From Pedobacter cryoconitis (GTDB taxonomy: Bacteria > Bacteroidota > Bacteroidia > Sphingobacteriales > Sphingobacteriaceae): a stretch of 64,000 nucleotides of DNA. Shown one piece after another: positions 52,103-61,064 of this stretch. The position numbers were made by a program, and so were the translations under genes. Numbering within the stretch: the first letter of the stretch is position 1; every line of letters starts with the position of its first letter. The stretch covers positions 575,743 to 639,742 of the forward strand of contig JAAAFW010000006.1 in NCBI GenBank assembly GCA_019352875.1, read 5' to 3'. The notes under the pieces were generated by a model that did no database searches, was not told where the DNA came from, and saw only the letters and a list, made by a program, of their open reading frames with translations.

Positions 52103-54313
52103 TTAATTAGACTCTTCAACTTTTAATACCACACTCGTTCTAGCCAGATTCAAATCAGGATTAAACCCAACTTTCATCAGGAAATCTCCGGAAAATATCT
52201 GGTCTCCTTTTATGGTCGAGGTAGTACCCGGATAAAGATTTATTTCCTGTATCTTATAGTTTTTTGCAGGATCTAAACCTTTTAAAAGCACAGGTAAGTT
52301 GCTGTTTGCACCATATCTGCTGCTAACCAGGTAATTAAAAATCACACCTGATGATTTTTGTTCATTAATATACAACATCGAAGCCACATTTGAAGACCTT
52401 GGATCTGATAAACGGTACTGGTCGCCCTGCCAGATAATCGATTTTACGGTATCATAATTCTTTATAGCATCCTGGCAGAATTTTAAATCATTTGCAACCA
52501 GGTCATTTACTACAATATCAAAACCTAATTTTCCCATCATTGCTACATCAGTACGGAATTTGATCGGTTGTTTACCCCAGTCTGTAACATGATTTGCGCT
52601 TGCAATTGCAGGATAAAAATATGAGTATTCCCACTGCATAAAAATACGCTCTAAAGGATCTGTATTATCACTAGGCCAGAATTCAGTGAAATACTGTAAT
52701 GCCGCATAATCTACACGTCCGCCACCACCTGAGCAAAGCATCATAGGAACTTTGGGATATTTAGCCCTGATTCTTTCTAACACATTGTACAGTCCGCGCA
52801 TGTATTCAATGTAAAAGTGATTTTGATTTTTAAGCGTTGCAGAATGCGCATTGAAAATTACCGAATTGCAATCCCATTTGATATAAGCGAGTGCCGGATT
52901 TTTAGTGAAAAGATCGTCAACAACCCCGAAAACAAAATCCTGAACTTTAGGATTCGTTAAATCAAGAACCAGCTGGTTTCTGAAATAATGTTCATCTCTT
53001 TTAGGCTGTTTAATTACCCAATCCGGATGTTTCTCATACAGCATACTTTTAGGATTTACCATTTCCGGCTCTATCCAGATACCGAATTTAACATTGTTGT
53101 TCTGCGCTTCTTTGACTAGAGAAGAGATTCCATTAGGTAATTTTTGCTTGTTCTCTTCCCAGTCACCTAAACCCGCCACATCACCATTACGCGGATATTT
53201 GTTGGCAAACCATCCATCGTCCAGTAAGAACAGATCTACACCCAGTTTTTTGGTATCCTTTAAAAGTCCGGCAAGTTTGCTCTCATTGAAATCGAAATAA
53301 GTTGCTTCCCAGTTATTCAGCAAAGTTAATCTGGTTCCTTTTCCGTCCAGAAGTTTATAGTTCCTGGCCCAGTTTTGCAGGTTTCTGCTGGCTACACCCT
53401 TTCCCTGTGTAGATAGCGTATATAAGAATATCGGCGTAACAAATTCTTCGTTTGGTTTTAGTGTATATGGCGAGGCATAGTTGTTTATTCCGGAAATAAT
53501 GCGGAGGTTATCCTGATAATCTACTTCCAGATCTGTCCGGAAATTTCCACTGTATTCCAGAGATGCAAACAACACTGTGCCTTCATCTTCGGTAGCTGGC
53601 TTATTTACGGAAACCATAAACACTGAAGGCTGAAATAAATTCGCCCTTGTACCTAATTTAGAGTCCAGGGTCTTAATGCCATGTGTTAATTTTGACTCCT
53701 CAGGCTGCATTTCTTTAACCCAGTCACCATGGTATTGGTTAAGATAGTAAGCACTGCCGGTTAAATGCAGGTTTGCAGATGCATACTTGTGTAAGGTTAC
53801 ATTACCTTTTTCATTATGTTTAATGGAAGACCATTGTTCAATTACATCTTCTTTATAATATATTTTATAGAATAGTGTAACGTTGAAATTATAAGCCGGA
53901 TCTTTTAACAGGATGCTGATTAAGGAAACATTTCCGTCAATCTTCTTGACCTCATGACTTACATAAGTTAAGTCAGCTGAGTTGTTACCATCCGAATGCG
54001 TCACAGTCAGTGCAGGCTCCAGTAAATTACGGGAACCCGATGGCGTATAAACGGAGTTAAGCATTCCGGTATAGTCAACAGTCTGTTTTGACTGATTTTT
54101 TACCTGTGCATATTCACTGGATTTTGATAGTTTTTTTCCAAAATAAACCGTTCCAAGATACTTACTGGAATCCGTTTGGAGCACCAGGGCATTATGTTGT
54201 GTTTCAACAGGTATTACAATTGATTGTGCCTCTGATCTGGTACTGGTAAAAACAGTGAGAGAAAAGAGAAGACAGAGAGGGAGCAGGTTGGTGCTCAATC
54301 GGATTTTTAGCAT
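52103..54313 (-). CDS. GH36 alpha-galactosidase (copy 2)
   Basis: 736 residues with signal peptide 'TSTRSEAQ', the same length as copy 1 and very similar along its whole length, most strongly in the barrel. Catalytic residues are intact: 'YIKWDCNSV' with nucleophile Asp481 and 'FWPSDNTDPLERI' with acid/base Asp549, plus 'LLDDGWFANKYPRNGDVAGL' and 'FGIWIEPEMVNPKSMLYEKH'. The N-terminal sandwich differs more ('SIVIPVETQHNALVLQTDS'). It lies 20 bp upstream of the acetylesterase gene and 38 bp downstream of the GH-D gene in one operon. The opposed, nearly equal copies suggest duplication with inversion. Confidence 0.95.
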   Translation of the reverse strand: MLKIRLSTNLLPLCLLFSLTVFTSTRSEAQSIVIPVETQHNALVLQTDSSKYLGTVYFGKKLSKSSEYAQVKNQSKQTVDYTGMLNSVYTPSGSRNLLEPALTVTHSDGNNSADLTYVSHEVKKIDGNVSLISILLKDPAYNFNVTLFYKIYYKEDVIEQWSSIKHNEKGNVTLHKYASANLHLTGSAYYLNQYHGDWVKEMQPEESKLTHGIKTLDSKLGTRANLFQPSVFMVSVNKPATEDEGTVLFASLEYSGNFRTDLEVDYQDNLRIISGINNYASPYTLKPNEEFVTPIFLYTLSTQGKGVASRNLQNWARNYKLLDGKGTRLTLLNNWEATYFDFNESKLAGLLKDTKKLGVDLFLLDDGWFANKYPRNGDVAGLGDWEENKQKLPNGISSLVKEAQNNNVKFGIWIEPEMVNPKSMLYEKHPDWVIKQPKRDEHYFRNQLVLDLTNPKVQDFVFGVVDDLFTKNPALAYIKWDCNSVIFNAHSATLKNQNHFYIEYMRGLYNVLERIRAKYPKVPMMLCSGGGGRVDYAALQYFTEFWPSDNTDPLERIFMQWEYSYFYPAIASANHVTDWGKQPIKFRTDVAMMGKLGFDIVVNDLVANDLKFCQDAIKNYDTVKSIIWQGDQYRLSDPRSSNVASMLYINEQKSSGVIFNYLVSSRYGANSNLPVLLKGLDPAKNYKIQEINLYPGTTSTIKGDQIFSGDFLMKVGFNPDLNLARTSVVLKVEESN

Positions 54314-54351
54314 GTTAAATTGGTTTTCTAGATTGTATTTCTGGTATTAAT

Positions 54352-56367
54352 TTATTTCGTTATTTTAATTAAAGTAGCATTTCCAGCTTCTACCGTAATT
54401 TCCAGCTGATCATGATTTGAAACAGGTTGGTGTGTGAATACATCTTCCAGTTTATAACTACTGAAAGATTCCAGGCCAACATCTGACGCATTGATTAGGT
54501 GCTTTTCCTGCTGAGCTGAATAATTGAAAACTGCCAGGTAATAAGTATCGCCTGTCTGCTTTGTAAAGATGCTGGAAGCGTCTTTATCCGATTCTACAGG
54601 TCTGAAAGCCTTTCCGTCTTTAATGACATCCAGAAGTGATTTATTTTGGAATAGTTCGGCTGCGCGGCTATTCCACTGGCCATTGACAGAGAAATCATCT
54701 CCAACTATAAGCGTTCCGGTAACAATGGCAGAAAGGGTTCTTGCCTTATTTGCGCCCATACTTTCATCTCCCAGTACGACATGGTCTGCATCTACATAGT
54801 CATAAAGATGAGTTTGCCACCATCCATAAGTAAGGCCATTGAGGGTGTACTTTGTATCTTTAATAGACTTGAAGGCATCGCAGGCTATTCTTCTTGCATG
54901 AATATAACGTCCGGATGCCATCGTAGGAGAGATAGCTGCATAGATCAGCATTTTACCGTCCAGTTGTTTTAAAAGAAAGGACATTCCTTCTTCGTATGCC
55001 TGCATTCCGGTCGTAATTTTTGGATTATAGAAATGGTTCGATTCCACCGCTGCATGCCCCAGGAAATCTATTTTAATCATTTCAAATCCACATTCTTTTA
55101 ATTTACCAATTACCAGTGCTATTCTCTGTTGTGTACCGGGGTGTGTAGGGTCTAATGCCCTTGCACCGTCTATGTCATGATAACCTTTTCCAACTTTAGT
55201 CCATAACTCACCAAATTTATAATTTCCGCCTTCAGCTCTTCTTTCGCTACCCGATTTAAATCCCCAGTCCGTGAAAGGTGCCCAGTAGATACCTGGCTGC
55301 ATGCCTTTTTTCTTAACATAATCAGCAAATTCTTTGAGTTTGGAATAGTCACCCTCCAGACCACCCTTAAGCAAATTATCCCAATAGGAATCAAGATCGA
55401 TATACAGGGTGCCTTCGCTTCTGAATGTTTTCAAACTGTCCGCAAAGAAATCGGTGACTTTAATAATTTTATCAAAAGATAAATGTTCCTGCATCGCACC
55501 CCAGCTATTCCAGCCCATTGGTGTGGGTTTATTCCATTTAAAAACTATAGGGGGTTCTGCAATTCTGTTTGCTTTTGCATATTCTTCCATTCCGGTTCTC
55601 CAGTCATCAAATACACCATAAAAAACCAGTGGGGAATTCACAACAGTACCAGTTAATATACCGTGAGGAAGGATATCTCTGGTTATATCTTTTTCGGTAA
55701 ATCCGGCCTCTACTTTAATGGCCACTTCGCCTGTCTTATCCATTCCTGTAATCACTCCTGTTTTCCATATGCGGTGATTGACAGAGCCGGAAATTAATCC
55801 TCTGCGTGTTTTGTTGTCATATATTGTTCCGGCTTCAGCGCTAACCTGCTGTTCGTTTTTTGACAGTTGCTTGGTATTGTAACTGATAAAGGTGTCATTA
55901 TCAAAAGGTATAAAAACGCTCCAGATATCCTGTTTACTTTTTAAAAAAGGAACTGATCCCTGGATAGGTACAATATCATTGGTACTGATGTTTTTACCAG
56001 AGAGTTCTATCTCACATAGAAAATAGGGCAGATGATCATAAGTATAAAATATCTGTTTCATGTCTGGCATTCCGGCACCCGTTAGTTTAATGGTATGTTT
56101 AATTCCTTTTCCAAACTGATTTGAAACCGGGATACTGGTATAATCCCTCTTTGAATAACCTTTAGAGTTATATGCAAGATTGTTGTTTTTAAAACTTGAA
56201 AAGCCATCTTTCAACAATTCCTCAGCATTCTGATAGGCACTGAATGTTCCGGATTTCAGGTCGTAGATAATCTTTCCGGACTTGCCAAATTTGAATGTAA
56301 CAGCATTGGCATGGTTCAGAAAGAAGACCAGGAAAAACAAACATGAAAACATTTTAATTTTTGTCAT
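54352..56367 (-). CDS. clan GH-D alpha-galactosidase-like enzyme (GH27/GH36-related)
   Basis: 671 residues with signal peptide 'LNHANA'. The N-terminal beta-sandwich (about 25-280) is followed by a GH-D TIM barrel: 'KPTPMGWNSWGAMQEHLSFD' (the GWNSW signature), 'LYIDLDSYWDNLLKGGLEGD', 'KKKGMQPGIYWAPFTDWGFK', 'MIKIDFLGHAAVESNHFYNP' with probable nucleophile Asp434, and 'IHARRIACDAFKSI' with probable acid/base Asp497. A C-terminal beta-domain closes it ('YYLAVFNYSAQQEKHL'). It differs clearly from GH36 copies in having GWNSW and a different substrate loop. Likely removes alpha-galactose or a similar alpha-linked sugar. Family assignment within the clan is uncertain. Confidence 0.82.
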   Translation of the reverse strand: MTKIKMFSCLFFLVFFLNHANAVTFKFGKSGKIIYDLKSGTFSAYQNAEELLKDGFSSFKNNNLAYNSKGYSKRDYTSIPVSNQFGKGIKHTIKLTGAGMPDMKQIFYTYDHLPYFLCEIELSGKNISTNDIVPIQGSVPFLKSKQDIWSVFIPFDNDTFISYNTKQLSKNEQQVSAEAGTIYDNKTRRGLISGSVNHRIWKTGVITGMDKTGEVAIKVEAGFTEKDITRDILPHGILTGTVVNSPLVFYGVFDDWRTGMEEYAKANRIAEPPIVFKWNKPTPMGWNSWGAMQEHLSFDKIIKVTDFFADSLKTFRSEGTLYIDLDSYWDNLLKGGLEGDYSKLKEFADYVKKKGMQPGIYWAPFTDWGFKSGSERRAEGGNYKFGELWTKVGKGYHDIDGARALDPTHPGTQQRIALVIGKLKECGFEMIKIDFLGHAAVESNHFYNPKITTGMQAYEEGMSFLLKQLDGKMLIYAAISPTMASGRYIHARRIACDAFKSIKDTKYTLNGLTYGWWQTHLYDYVDADHVVLGDESMGANKARTLSAIVTGTLIVGDDFSVNGQWNSRAAELFQNKSLLDVIKDGKAFRPVESDKDASSIFTKQTGDTYYLAVFNYSAQQEKHLINASDVGLESFSSYKLEDVFTHQPVSNHDQLEITVEAGNATLIKITK

Positions 56368-56395
56368 CTTATATTTAATTGTAGTAGGTGGCTTA

Positions 56396-58732
56396 TTATA
56401 ATTGCACTGATTTAACCTCTTTAATCTCTCCGTTCACTTTTACCTTTACGGTTTCACTAGTTGGTGAAGCGATACGGTACCCGATTATTTTGCCGTTTTT
56501 CCAGCTCATATCTATGGTGAAATTACCTCTGGCCTTCAAACCTTTTATATTTCCATAAGCTTTCCATGCATCAGGCAATGCTGGCAGAAGGTCGATAAAG
56601 TCATCATGGCTTTGTAACAACATTTCAGCGATCCCGGCCGTTGCACCGAAATTTCCGTCGATCTGAAATGGTGGCCCTGCAGAAAGCATATTAGGATAGA
56701 CGCCACCGCCTGCACCATAATTGATGTCAGTGCGAAAAGTTGGCTTAAGGATTTCTTTCAGTAATTTAAATGCACGGTTTCCGTCATGGAGCCTTGCCCA
56801 GAAAAGTTGTTTATAAGCAATAGTCCAGCTCGGTCCGTCATCGCCTCTTACCTCCAGCGTTTTCTTTGCAGCCTGAGCAAGCTCGGGCGTTTTGGAAGGA
56901 CTGATCAGCGCAGCAGGGTATAGTCCGTATAAGTGAGAAATATGACGGTGCTCAAGATCAGTTTCTTTATAGTCTTCCAGCCATTCCTGTATTCTTCCAT
57001 CTTTGCTGATTACTCCTGCAGGTGGAATTTTATTTAATTTTTCTTCGAGTTCTTGTCTGAATTCTGCATCCAGACCCAATAACCTGGAAGCTGTAATCAC
57101 ATTGCCGAAAAGCTCCCTGACGATCTGGTTGTCAATTGTCGGGCCCATGGATACGCTCGCAGTTTTACCATTGGGAAGATAAAACGTATTCTCAGGTGAT
57201 ACTGAAGGAGAGGTAACCATCCAGCCGGTTTTTGGGTCTTTTATTAAGGCATCATTATAAAAAAGTGCAGATCCTTTCAAAACCGGATAGATTTCTTTCA
57301 GGTATTCTTTATCCTGACTGAATGCATAATGATCCCATAAGTTATTACATAACCAGCCTGACCCAGCATTTGCGACACCCCATGAGGCACTTTCTCCAGG
57401 TTCGGTATAACCCCAGACATTAGTAATCACATGGGCAATCCAGCCTTTTGCATTATAATATGCTTTGGCAGTTCTTTCTCCCGGCTCAACCAATCCTTTG
57501 ACGAGATCGGCCAGTGGTAAATTAAGCTCTGACAGATTAGCCACTTCTACCGGCCAATGGTTCATTTGTACATTCACATCCAGGTGATAATCACCGTTCC
57601 ACGGGGTATTAATTTCCTTTGCCCACAGGCCTTGAAGGTTTGGTGGTAAAAGGCCCACCCGTGTGCTGCTTATAGTCAGGTAACGGCCAAACTGGAAGAA
57701 TAATGCAGGTAAAGATACATCTTCGCCATAATTTTTATAGAAGTTATCCAACCTTACATTAGTGGGTTTTGCAGCTTCTTTTCCTGTTCCTAAATCAAAT
57801 TTAACCCGGCCAAAAAGTTTATAGAAATTTTTAGAATGATTTTGTTTTTGTATTGCATATTGCTTTTTAACAGCATTGGCTAATAGTTTTTTAGTTGTGT
57901 TTTCGAAGTCCGGATCTTTAAAATCCGTTCCAGCAGAGACATAAATCAATACTTCCGACGCATTTTTTATAACCAGCGAAGTATCAGTTTTAGAGAGTGA
58001 ACCGCCTTGCAAAACGGGTTGGACACGTGTCAGGTACTGCATTCCCTTGCCGTCTGTGCCGTTGTCCAACTGGCCGTACATCTGCAGTTCTCTGCCTTCA
58101 GTCTTTACTGCAAATCTCTCGGCGCGGTTTAATGAGATCGTTAAATTTAGTTTACCCGGTTTATCGGCCGTAATCCGTATAACGTTGACATCGTCATCGA
58201 AACTGGAGAAATATTCCTTTTTGTAGTTTACGCCATTAAGTGAGAAGTTTGTGGTAGCTATTGCATCTTCCAGCGACAGTGTTCTTTTATATTTTTCAGG
58301 TTTAGTATTCTTTGACACGCCTGAATATTCAAAGGCAAGGTTAAGATCTCCCAAGGTTTGAAATTTCCCCCATTTAGGCCCTTCCGACCCTGGACCCAGA
58401 CAGACGAAATTTTTATTAACAAGTTCCTGGGCTTCATCATTTTTACCTTCCAGTATGAGCTGGCGTATAAGAGGTAAACTTTTGTTTGCTTCATAATTGT
58501 TTGCGTCCTGTTTACTCCCAGACCATAAAGTAATGTCATTTAAGACAATTTTCTCATTAAATATATTTCCATCAGGAGTCATTCCTAACCGGCCATTTCC
58601 AAGTGGTATAGTTTCTTCCCAGATTTTCGCAGGCTTATCATACCATATGTCTGGTTTTTGTTGTGCTGCTAAATCGAATGTAAATAAGATCAGTGTAAGG
58701 GTAACGATATGCTGTATCGGCTTTTTGTACAT
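56396..58732 (-). CDS. GH95 alpha-L-fucosidase/alpha-L-galactosidase (copy A)
   Basis: 778 residues with signal peptide 'FTFDLAAQ'. GH95 pattern: 'IWYDKPAKIWEETIPLGNGR', 'VLNDITLWSGS', 'LLPPNLQGLWAKEINTPWNG', 'DYHLDVNVQMNHWPVE', 'TSPSVSPENTFYL' with general acid Glu514, 'HRHISHLYGLYPA', and 'FQIDGNFGATAGIAEMLLQ' with Asp692. In the characterised AfcA enzyme two Asn residues assist catalysis. Here the first position is Asp385 and only Asn387 is kept, unlike copy B. This may alter specificity or mechanism. Exported; acts on alpha-L-fucose or alpha-L-galactose side chains. 42 bp from copy B in the operon. Confidence 0.9.
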   Translation of the reverse strand: MYKKPIQHIVTLTLILFTFDLAAQQKPDIWYDKPAKIWEETIPLGNGRLGMTPDGNIFNEKIVLNDITLWSGSKQDANNYEANKSLPLIRQLILEGKNDEAQELVNKNFVCLGPGSEGPKWGKFQTLGDLNLAFEYSGVSKNTKPEKYKRTLSLEDAIATTNFSLNGVNYKKEYFSSFDDDVNVIRITADKPGKLNLTISLNRAERFAVKTEGRELQMYGQLDNGTDGKGMQYLTRVQPVLQGGSLSKTDTSLVIKNASEVLIYVSAGTDFKDPDFENTTKKLLANAVKKQYAIQKQNHSKNFYKLFGRVKFDLGTGKEAAKPTNVRLDNFYKNYGEDVSLPALFFQFGRYLTISSTRVGLLPPNLQGLWAKEINTPWNGDYHLDVNVQMNHWPVEVANLSELNLPLADLVKGLVEPGERTAKAYYNAKGWIAHVITNVWGYTEPGESASWGVANAGSGWLCNNLWDHYAFSQDKEYLKEIYPVLKGSALFYNDALIKDPKTGWMVTSPSVSPENTFYLPNGKTASVSMGPTIDNQIVRELFGNVITASRLLGLDAEFRQELEEKLNKIPPAGVISKDGRIQEWLEDYKETDLEHRHISHLYGLYPAALISPSKTPELAQAAKKTLEVRGDDGPSWTIAYKQLFWARLHDGNRAFKLLKEILKPTFRTDINYGAGGGVYPNMLSAGPPFQIDGNFGATAGIAEMLLQSHDDFIDLLPALPDAWKAYGNIKGLKARGNFTIDMSWKNGKIIGYRIASPTSETVKVKVNGEIKEVKSVQL

Positions 58733-58774
58733 GTGATTATATTATAATGAACATTGAGGATTTTATATGAAAAA

Positions 58775-60955
58775 CTATGATTTTTTAACAGTAACTGTCT
58801 TTAAAGTTCCATTTACTTTAAGCTGTATTTGCCTGACCAGGGGTGAGGTTAGTTTATAATCCGTGATTACTCCATCTTTCCATTTTAAATCCACCGTGAT
58901 ATTTCCACGTGCCTTCAAGCCTCTCACTTCACCATAAGATTTCCATGCATCCGGAAGTGCTGGTAAGAGATCAATTAGTCCTTCCTGGCTTTGTACCAGC
59001 ATTTCTGTTACTCCAGCTGTATAACCGAAGTTGCCGTCAATCTGGAATGGAGGATGCGCACAAAGTAGATTTTCATAAATACCACCACCATCATTGTAAT
59101 CTATTCCATCACCACCAACCAGTGTGATGAAGTTCTTTAAGATTTGGTAGGCATGGTTTCCGTCATGCAATCTTGCCCAGAAATTCATTTTCCAGGCCAT
59201 AGACCAACCTGTAGACTCATCACCTCTGGCAGTTAAACTTACTTTTGCCGCCTCAGCTAATTCTGGAGTTTTATTAATGCTGATCTGTCTTCCCGGATGT
59301 AAAGCAAATAAATGGGAAGCGTGTCTGTGTTTATCATTTGGATCATCTTTATCGTCTTCCCATTCCTGTAACTGTCCCCATTTGCCAATCTTAGGTTTCA
59401 GCAATTTATCCCGCAGTGAGGCAATATGGTTACGGTAGTCAGTATCTATTTTCAGGGAGTCTGCAGCTTCTATATAGTTGGTGAACAGATCGTAGACAAT
59501 CTGCTGATCATAACTAACACCATCTTCTTTAGGCCCATGTTCCGGTGACCAGCCATCCGGCGCTACAATTACACCATCAGATCTGCGTTTTAAATGATCA
59601 TCCCAAAATTCCGATAGCTCTTTTAAAATTGGATATGCGAATGATTTTAAGTATCCCTTGTCCTGGTTGAAAGAATAATGATCCCAAAGCGCCTGAGCGT
59701 ACCAGGCACTTCCCGGAGTATTCCAGGAAAAACTTTCACCTCCGAAAATGTTGTTTTCTGTTCTTACTGTCCAGCCACGTACACCAGGGTATTCCTTTTG
59801 CGTGTTTTCTTTTTTCACTTCACGCATACTGTTTATATAATCCAGGTAGGGGACATTGCTTTCTGCAAGATTTGTCGGTTCAGCCAGCCAGTAATTCATT
59901 TGAATATTAATGTTCGAGTGATAGTCTGATCTCCAAGGTGGATTGTTGCTGTTATTCCATATTCCCTGAAGATTGGCGGGCAAGCCACCTTTTCTTGACG
60001 AGCTGATTAACAGATATCTGCCGTATTGAAAAAGAGTGGTTTCCAATTGGTTATCTGTGTTTTTTTTGTAATTGATAATCTGCTGTACTGTCGGAACATC
60101 GTCTTTCGGTGGATTATTTCCGATTTGTAAGGCGAAACGGTTAAACAGTGATTGATAATCTTTAATATGACTGTTTTTTAAAACGGCGTAACTCTTAGCT
60201 AATGCTGTTTTCAGATTCCGGTTAACAATCTGTGAAGGATCTTCTCCCTTCCATTGTCTGGCACGTTGATTAATATAGTCTGTTGATGCTGATAGAAATA
60301 AAGTAAACCCATTTGCTTTGGTTAAATGGATCTGGCTGTTTCCTTCAGAGTCCTTGTCTATCTTTAATGTTCCGCCGTTCTGTTTTAATCTTAGAGTGGA
60401 GGCATATTTCAGGCCATTTGGCAATACTCCTTCTATGATTAACCCGTCTGTAGCATTCTTAGTTTTACTTGCATGTGCATCTTTCAGTCTGATAGTTACA
60501 GAATAGGCATTTTTGGCTTTCGAAGCGTAGTTAAAAATCATCACCTGATCTGGGTGACTGGAAAAATACTCTCTGGTAAATTCTTGACCATTATACTGAT
60601 AACTGATTTGATGGATAGCGTCATTTAAATTCAGAGTCCGCTTGTATAGAGTCGTTTTACCGGCTTCTTTCTGGTCAAAATCTATAAAGATTTCCCCAAA
60701 CGCCTGGTAAGCTCCTGTTTCCTGTTCATCTCCCGTCCATAAACTACTTTCATTAAACTGAATATGTTCCTGGTCTGTTCCACCAAAGATCATTGCACCT
60801 AACTTTCCATTACCAATTGGATAGGCTTGTGTCATCCAATCTTTAGCGGGTTTATTATCCCAGATTTTTAAATTATTACTGTTCTGTGCCTGAACAGAAT
60901 TACAAATCAGTAGAAGAGTTAAGATCAGATTTCCAAGTTTCATTCTTTTATACAT
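58775..60955 (-). CDS. GH95 alpha-L-fucosidase/alpha-L-galactosidase (copy B)
   Basis: 726 residues with signal peptide 'ICNSVQAQ'; an internal ATG four codons in (60943) is an alternative start. GH95 features: 'IWDNKPAKDWMTQAYPIGNG', 'HIQFNESSLWTGD', 'LPANLQGIWNNSNNPPWRSD', 'DYHSNINIQMNYWLAE' with the canonical Asn348 and Asn350, 'GWSPEHGPKEDG' with general acid Glu472, 'HRHASHLFALHPG', and 'FQIDGNFGYTAGVTEMLVQ' with Asp640. All expected catalytic residues are present. It is about 50 residues shorter than copy A. It is the first enzyme gene after SusD2, separated by a hairpin at 61023-61051. Confidence 0.92.
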   Translation of the reverse strand: MYKRMKLGNLILTLLLICNSVQAQNSNNLKIWDNKPAKDWMTQAYPIGNGKLGAMIFGGTDQEHIQFNESSLWTGDEQETGAYQAFGEIFIDFDQKEAGKTTLYKRTLNLNDAIHQISYQYNGQEFTREYFSSHPDQVMIFNYASKAKNAYSVTIRLKDAHASKTKNATDGLIIEGVLPNGLKYASTLRLKQNGGTLKIDKDSEGNSQIHLTKANGFTLFLSASTDYINQRARQWKGEDPSQIVNRNLKTALAKSYAVLKNSHIKDYQSLFNRFALQIGNNPPKDDVPTVQQIINYKKNTDNQLETTLFQYGRYLLISSSRKGGLPANLQGIWNNSNNPPWRSDYHSNINIQMNYWLAEPTNLAESNVPYLDYINSMREVKKENTQKEYPGVRGWTVRTENNIFGGESFSWNTPGSAWYAQALWDHYSFNQDKGYLKSFAYPILKELSEFWDDHLKRRSDGVIVAPDGWSPEHGPKEDGVSYDQQIVYDLFTNYIEAADSLKIDTDYRNHIASLRDKLLKPKIGKWGQLQEWEDDKDDPNDKHRHASHLFALHPGRQISINKTPELAEAAKVSLTARGDESTGWSMAWKMNFWARLHDGNHAYQILKNFITLVGGDGIDYNDGGGIYENLLCAHPPFQIDGNFGYTAGVTEMLVQSQEGLIDLLPALPDAWKSYGEVRGLKARGNITVDLKWKDGVITDYKLTSPLVRQIQLKVNGTLKTVTVKKS

Positions 60956-61022
60956 GTTTAAAGGGCTAAGAGCTAAATATAACGATACGGCTTAATCTAA
61001 TTATCGATTTCAATTTGCATTT

Positions 61023-61051
61023 TCGCCATCGCAAATTATTCACGATGGCGA
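61023..61051 (-). promoter_or_regulatory. hairpin between SusD2 and the GH95 gene
   Basis: TCGCCATCG and CGATGGCGA form a perfect 9-bp stem with an 11-nt loop in the 109-bp gap just after the SusD2 stop. On the minus strand it is followed by AAAATGC, not a U-tract. It fits an mRNA-stabilising or partial-attenuation structure that would let susCD mRNA exceed enzyme mRNA. Confidence 0.5.
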
Positions 61052-61064
61052 TTGCACTTATTAA

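Noticed and set aside
47763..54313. A composite transposon bounded by the inverted GH36 genes
   Set aside because: No transposase, terminal inverted repeats or target duplications are seen; the copies are ordinary genes in their operons.
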